This document shows, piece after piece, positions 5,344-6,814 of a stretch of 6,814 nucleotides of DNA; positions within the stretch are counted from its first letter, which is position 1; each line of letters opens with the position of its first letter. The DNA lies in NCBI GenBank assembly GCA_021772165.1, contig JAJFMM010000094.1:1-6814 (forward strand). The letters are read 5' to 3'. The translations under genes were made by a program, and so were the position numbers. The DNA is from Chlamydiota bacterium. GTDB taxonomy: Bacteria > Chlamydiota > Chlamydiia > Chlamydiales > SM23-39. The notes beneath the pieces are model-generated. The model saw only the letters and a list, made by a program, of their open reading frames with translations. It was not told the DNA's origin and did no database searches.

Positions 5344-6814
5344 TCGTCAATCTGCATAAATTTCTGATTTACGGTGCCAAAGAGGAGATGGATCACTTCT
5401 TTACTCTTGCGCAGCGAGCAGGCTTTCTCGAATTCATCGGCATCTGGCAGAAAAAAGCACTCGAACTGCCCCCTCACGTCAAGCGCGTACTCTCTTCCAT
5501 CAAAATCCTACGCCTCTGGGAAGGCCCCCATGCCGGCATCAAAGTGCCCGTACCGGATGATGTATTTCTCTTTGCCGAAAAAATTGTCGAGATGAATAGC
5601 GCACACGAGAAGCTGCTCGAAGAGCAAAGAGTCATGAAAGCAGAAATTTCGCGCATCGCCCCCCTCGGCAACTTTGTCAAAGAAGATTTGCAGTTCATTC
5701 AGAGCGAAGGCAACCGCTCCATTCAGTTTTTCTGCATGAAAAGCGCCAACGAAGAAAAAGTGGAAATCCCACCTGAATTGATCTACCTCGGCACCGAATA
5801 CGATCTTGGCTATTACGTTTCGGTAAATAAAGAGTCGAGGCAGTACCCGAAGATGATCGAAATAGTGATCGACCAGCCCGTTGGCACTCTTAGAGAAAAA
5901 CTTCGCGACATCCAAGAACAGATCGCGCGCAACGAAGCGCACTTGAGAAGCTGGGCACACCATAGTGCCGTCCTGCAAGTTGGATTGGCAGAAGGCCTCA
6001 ATGAGCATGAATTGCAAGCAGTTAAACACGATGCCAGCTATCCGGTGAGCGACTCCATCTTCGCCATCGAAGCTTGGGTTCCGGAAACGCGCGTCAAAGG
6101 CCTCCACGCCCTGATCAAAGGCCTTCCTGTAGTCTGCGAAGAGATTGCGATCGAATCACATGATAGGCTACCGACCTGCATGGAAAACAGAGGCCCCTCC
6201 AAAGTAGGAGAAGACCTCGTGCATGTGTACGAAGTCCCGGCGTCAATCGATAAGGATCCCTCACTCTGGGTCCTCTTTTTTTTCTCGATCTTTTTTGCCA
6301 TGATCATCGCCGACGCAGGCTATGGACTACTCTTTCTCTTAATGGGCCTGTTCGTTAAATGGAAATATCCTCGCCTACAAGCCGGGGGAAAACGCTTCCT
6401 CAAGCTTCTCTTCATTCTAGGCTCTACGACAGTTGCCTGGGGCATTCTGACCTCCTCCTTTTTTGGCATGGAGATCGGCGTGAATAGCCCGTACCGCAAA
6501 GTCTCGCTACTCGATTATCTCGCGAAGAAAAAAGCTGAATACGTGATGGAGACCAAGAACGACGTCTATCAAGAGATGGTCCATAACTACCCCGCAGTAG
6601 CAGATGCAACCGATGGCCGCGATTTTCTTCTTAAAGCGGTCACAATCCGCGAAGGCAAGACCAAATACGTTGCACTAGATCTCTTCTCAGACAACGTGCT
6701 GATGGAATTTGCTCTAGTTATCGGGATCATTCACATCTCGCTAGCCTTTCTGCGCTACCTTCGTCGCAATTGGGCAGGACTTGGATGGATCTTCTTCATG
6801 ATCGGAGGCTACCT
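5340..6814 (+). CDS. atpI: V-type ATP synthase subunit I (membrane stator, partial)
   Basis: Subunit I (a) anchors the peripheral stalk and forms the ion half-channels against the proteolipid ring in the inner membrane. The open frame gives 491 residues up to the right edge; full-length chlamydial proteins are about 650 as I recall, so roughly three quarters are present. Residues 1-305 form the hydrophilic cytoplasmic domain with coiled-coil parts (about 75-105 and 190-215). Membrane segments follow at about 309-339, a hairpin carrying ADAGYG (324-329), a family hallmark; 353-376, ending in TSSFFG; 455-474, containing ALVIGIIH; and one beginning at 478. A roughly 70-residue hydrophilic loop (381-450) probably faces the periplasm. 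The essential channel arginine lies further on and is not in the window. The start overlaps atpD by four bases and has a good ribosome binding site. Eight T in a row lie at 6276-6283. Confidence 0.93.
   Translation, partial: MIVNLHKFLIYGAKEEMDHFFTLAQRAGFLEFIGIWQKKALELPPHVKRVLSSIKILRLWEGPHAGIKVPVPDDVFLFAEKIVEMNSAHEKLLEEQRVMKAEISRIAPLGNFVKEDLQFIQSEGNRSIQFFCMKSANEEKVEIPPELIYLGTEYDLGYYVSVNKESRQYPKMIEIVIDQPVGTLREKLRDIQEQIARNEAHLRSWAHHSAVLQVGLAEGLNEHELQAVKHDASYPVSDSIFAIEAWVPETRVKGLHALIKGLPVVCEEIAIESHDRLPTCMENRGPSKVGEDLVHVYEVPASIDKDPSLWVLFFFSIFFAMIIADAGYGLLFLLMGLFVKWKYPRLQAGGKRFLKLLFILGSTTVAWGILTSSFFGMEIGVNSPYRKVSLLDYLAKKKAEYVMETKNDVYQEMVHNYPAVADATDGRDFLLKAVTIREGKTKYVALDLFSDNVLMEFALVIGIIHISLAFLRYLRRNWAGLGWIFFMIGGY

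Larger units (their letters stand above)
183..6814 (+). other. V/A-type ATPase operon (incomplete at the right edge)
   Basis: Six genes on one strand follow a single predicted promoter with no gap longer than five bases: atpE, a DUF2764 gene, atpA, atpB, atpD and atpI. The last three junctions are ATGA overlaps. I see no terminator hairpin within it, so one polycistronic mRNA is expected. By comparison with related bacterial operons, the proteolipid gene atpK should follow atpI outside the window. Genes for subunits C, F and G are not present in recognisable form in this stretch. Confidence 0.85.

Noticed and set aside
5508..6107. A 199-residue minus-strand open frame opposite atpI
   Set aside because: It is antisense to the AtpI cytoplasmic domain, whose frame continues cleanly into membrane segments with family motifs. 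I see no ribosome binding site or family motif on the minus strand.

Overview
The window is most likely from a member of the Chlamydiota. It carries most of a bacterial V/A-type (archaeal-like rotary) ATP synthase/ATPase operon in the order atpE - DUF2764-family gene - atpA - atpB - atpD - atpI. From memory this is the chlamydial gene order. The predicted lengths (AtpE 208, AtpA 590, AtpB 438, AtpD 204 residues) are very close to the Chlamydia trachomatis proteins as I recall them. Spirochaetes and Bacteroidetes have related operons, so the phylum call rests on remembered protein similarity, not on a search. Base composition is uneven: by hand count the line at 421-480 has 24 of 60 G/C, and the line at 2641-2700 has 35 of 60. 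The ATPase-core genes look richer in G+C than atpE. That is higher than I expect for Chlamydia itself and may point to an environmental chlamydial lineage.

Layout. Bases 1-50 hold the first 16 codons of a leftward gene that starts with a signal-peptide-like sequence and has a near-perfect Shine-Dalgarno. Bases 51-243 are a divergent intergenic region. It holds a cluster of TTTAC/GTAAA half-sites near the leftward gene and a good sigma70-type promoter (TTGCAA - 17 bases - TATGAT) facing right. From 244 to the right edge the sequence is essentially all coding on the plus strand. Gaps are 3 and 5 bases between the first three genes, followed by three 4-base ATGA stop/start overlaps. This indicates one transcript with translational coupling.

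How the genes work together. AtpA (catalytic) and AtpB (non-catalytic) form the A3B3 head. AtpD is the rotor shaft inside it, and AtpE is the peripheral stalk. AtpI holds the stalk to the membrane and carries the stator half of the ion channel. The proteolipid ring gene (atpK) is not in the window and would be expected just after atpI, which is cut by the right edge. No recognisable subunit C (d), F or G gene lies among the six genes. The DUF2764 protein sits in the slot where other operons place subunit C, and it shows faint similarity to subunit C repeats. That is the most interesting question in the window. I see no mobile element, CRISPR array, RNA gene or wholly new system; the region is a conserved housekeeping operon.
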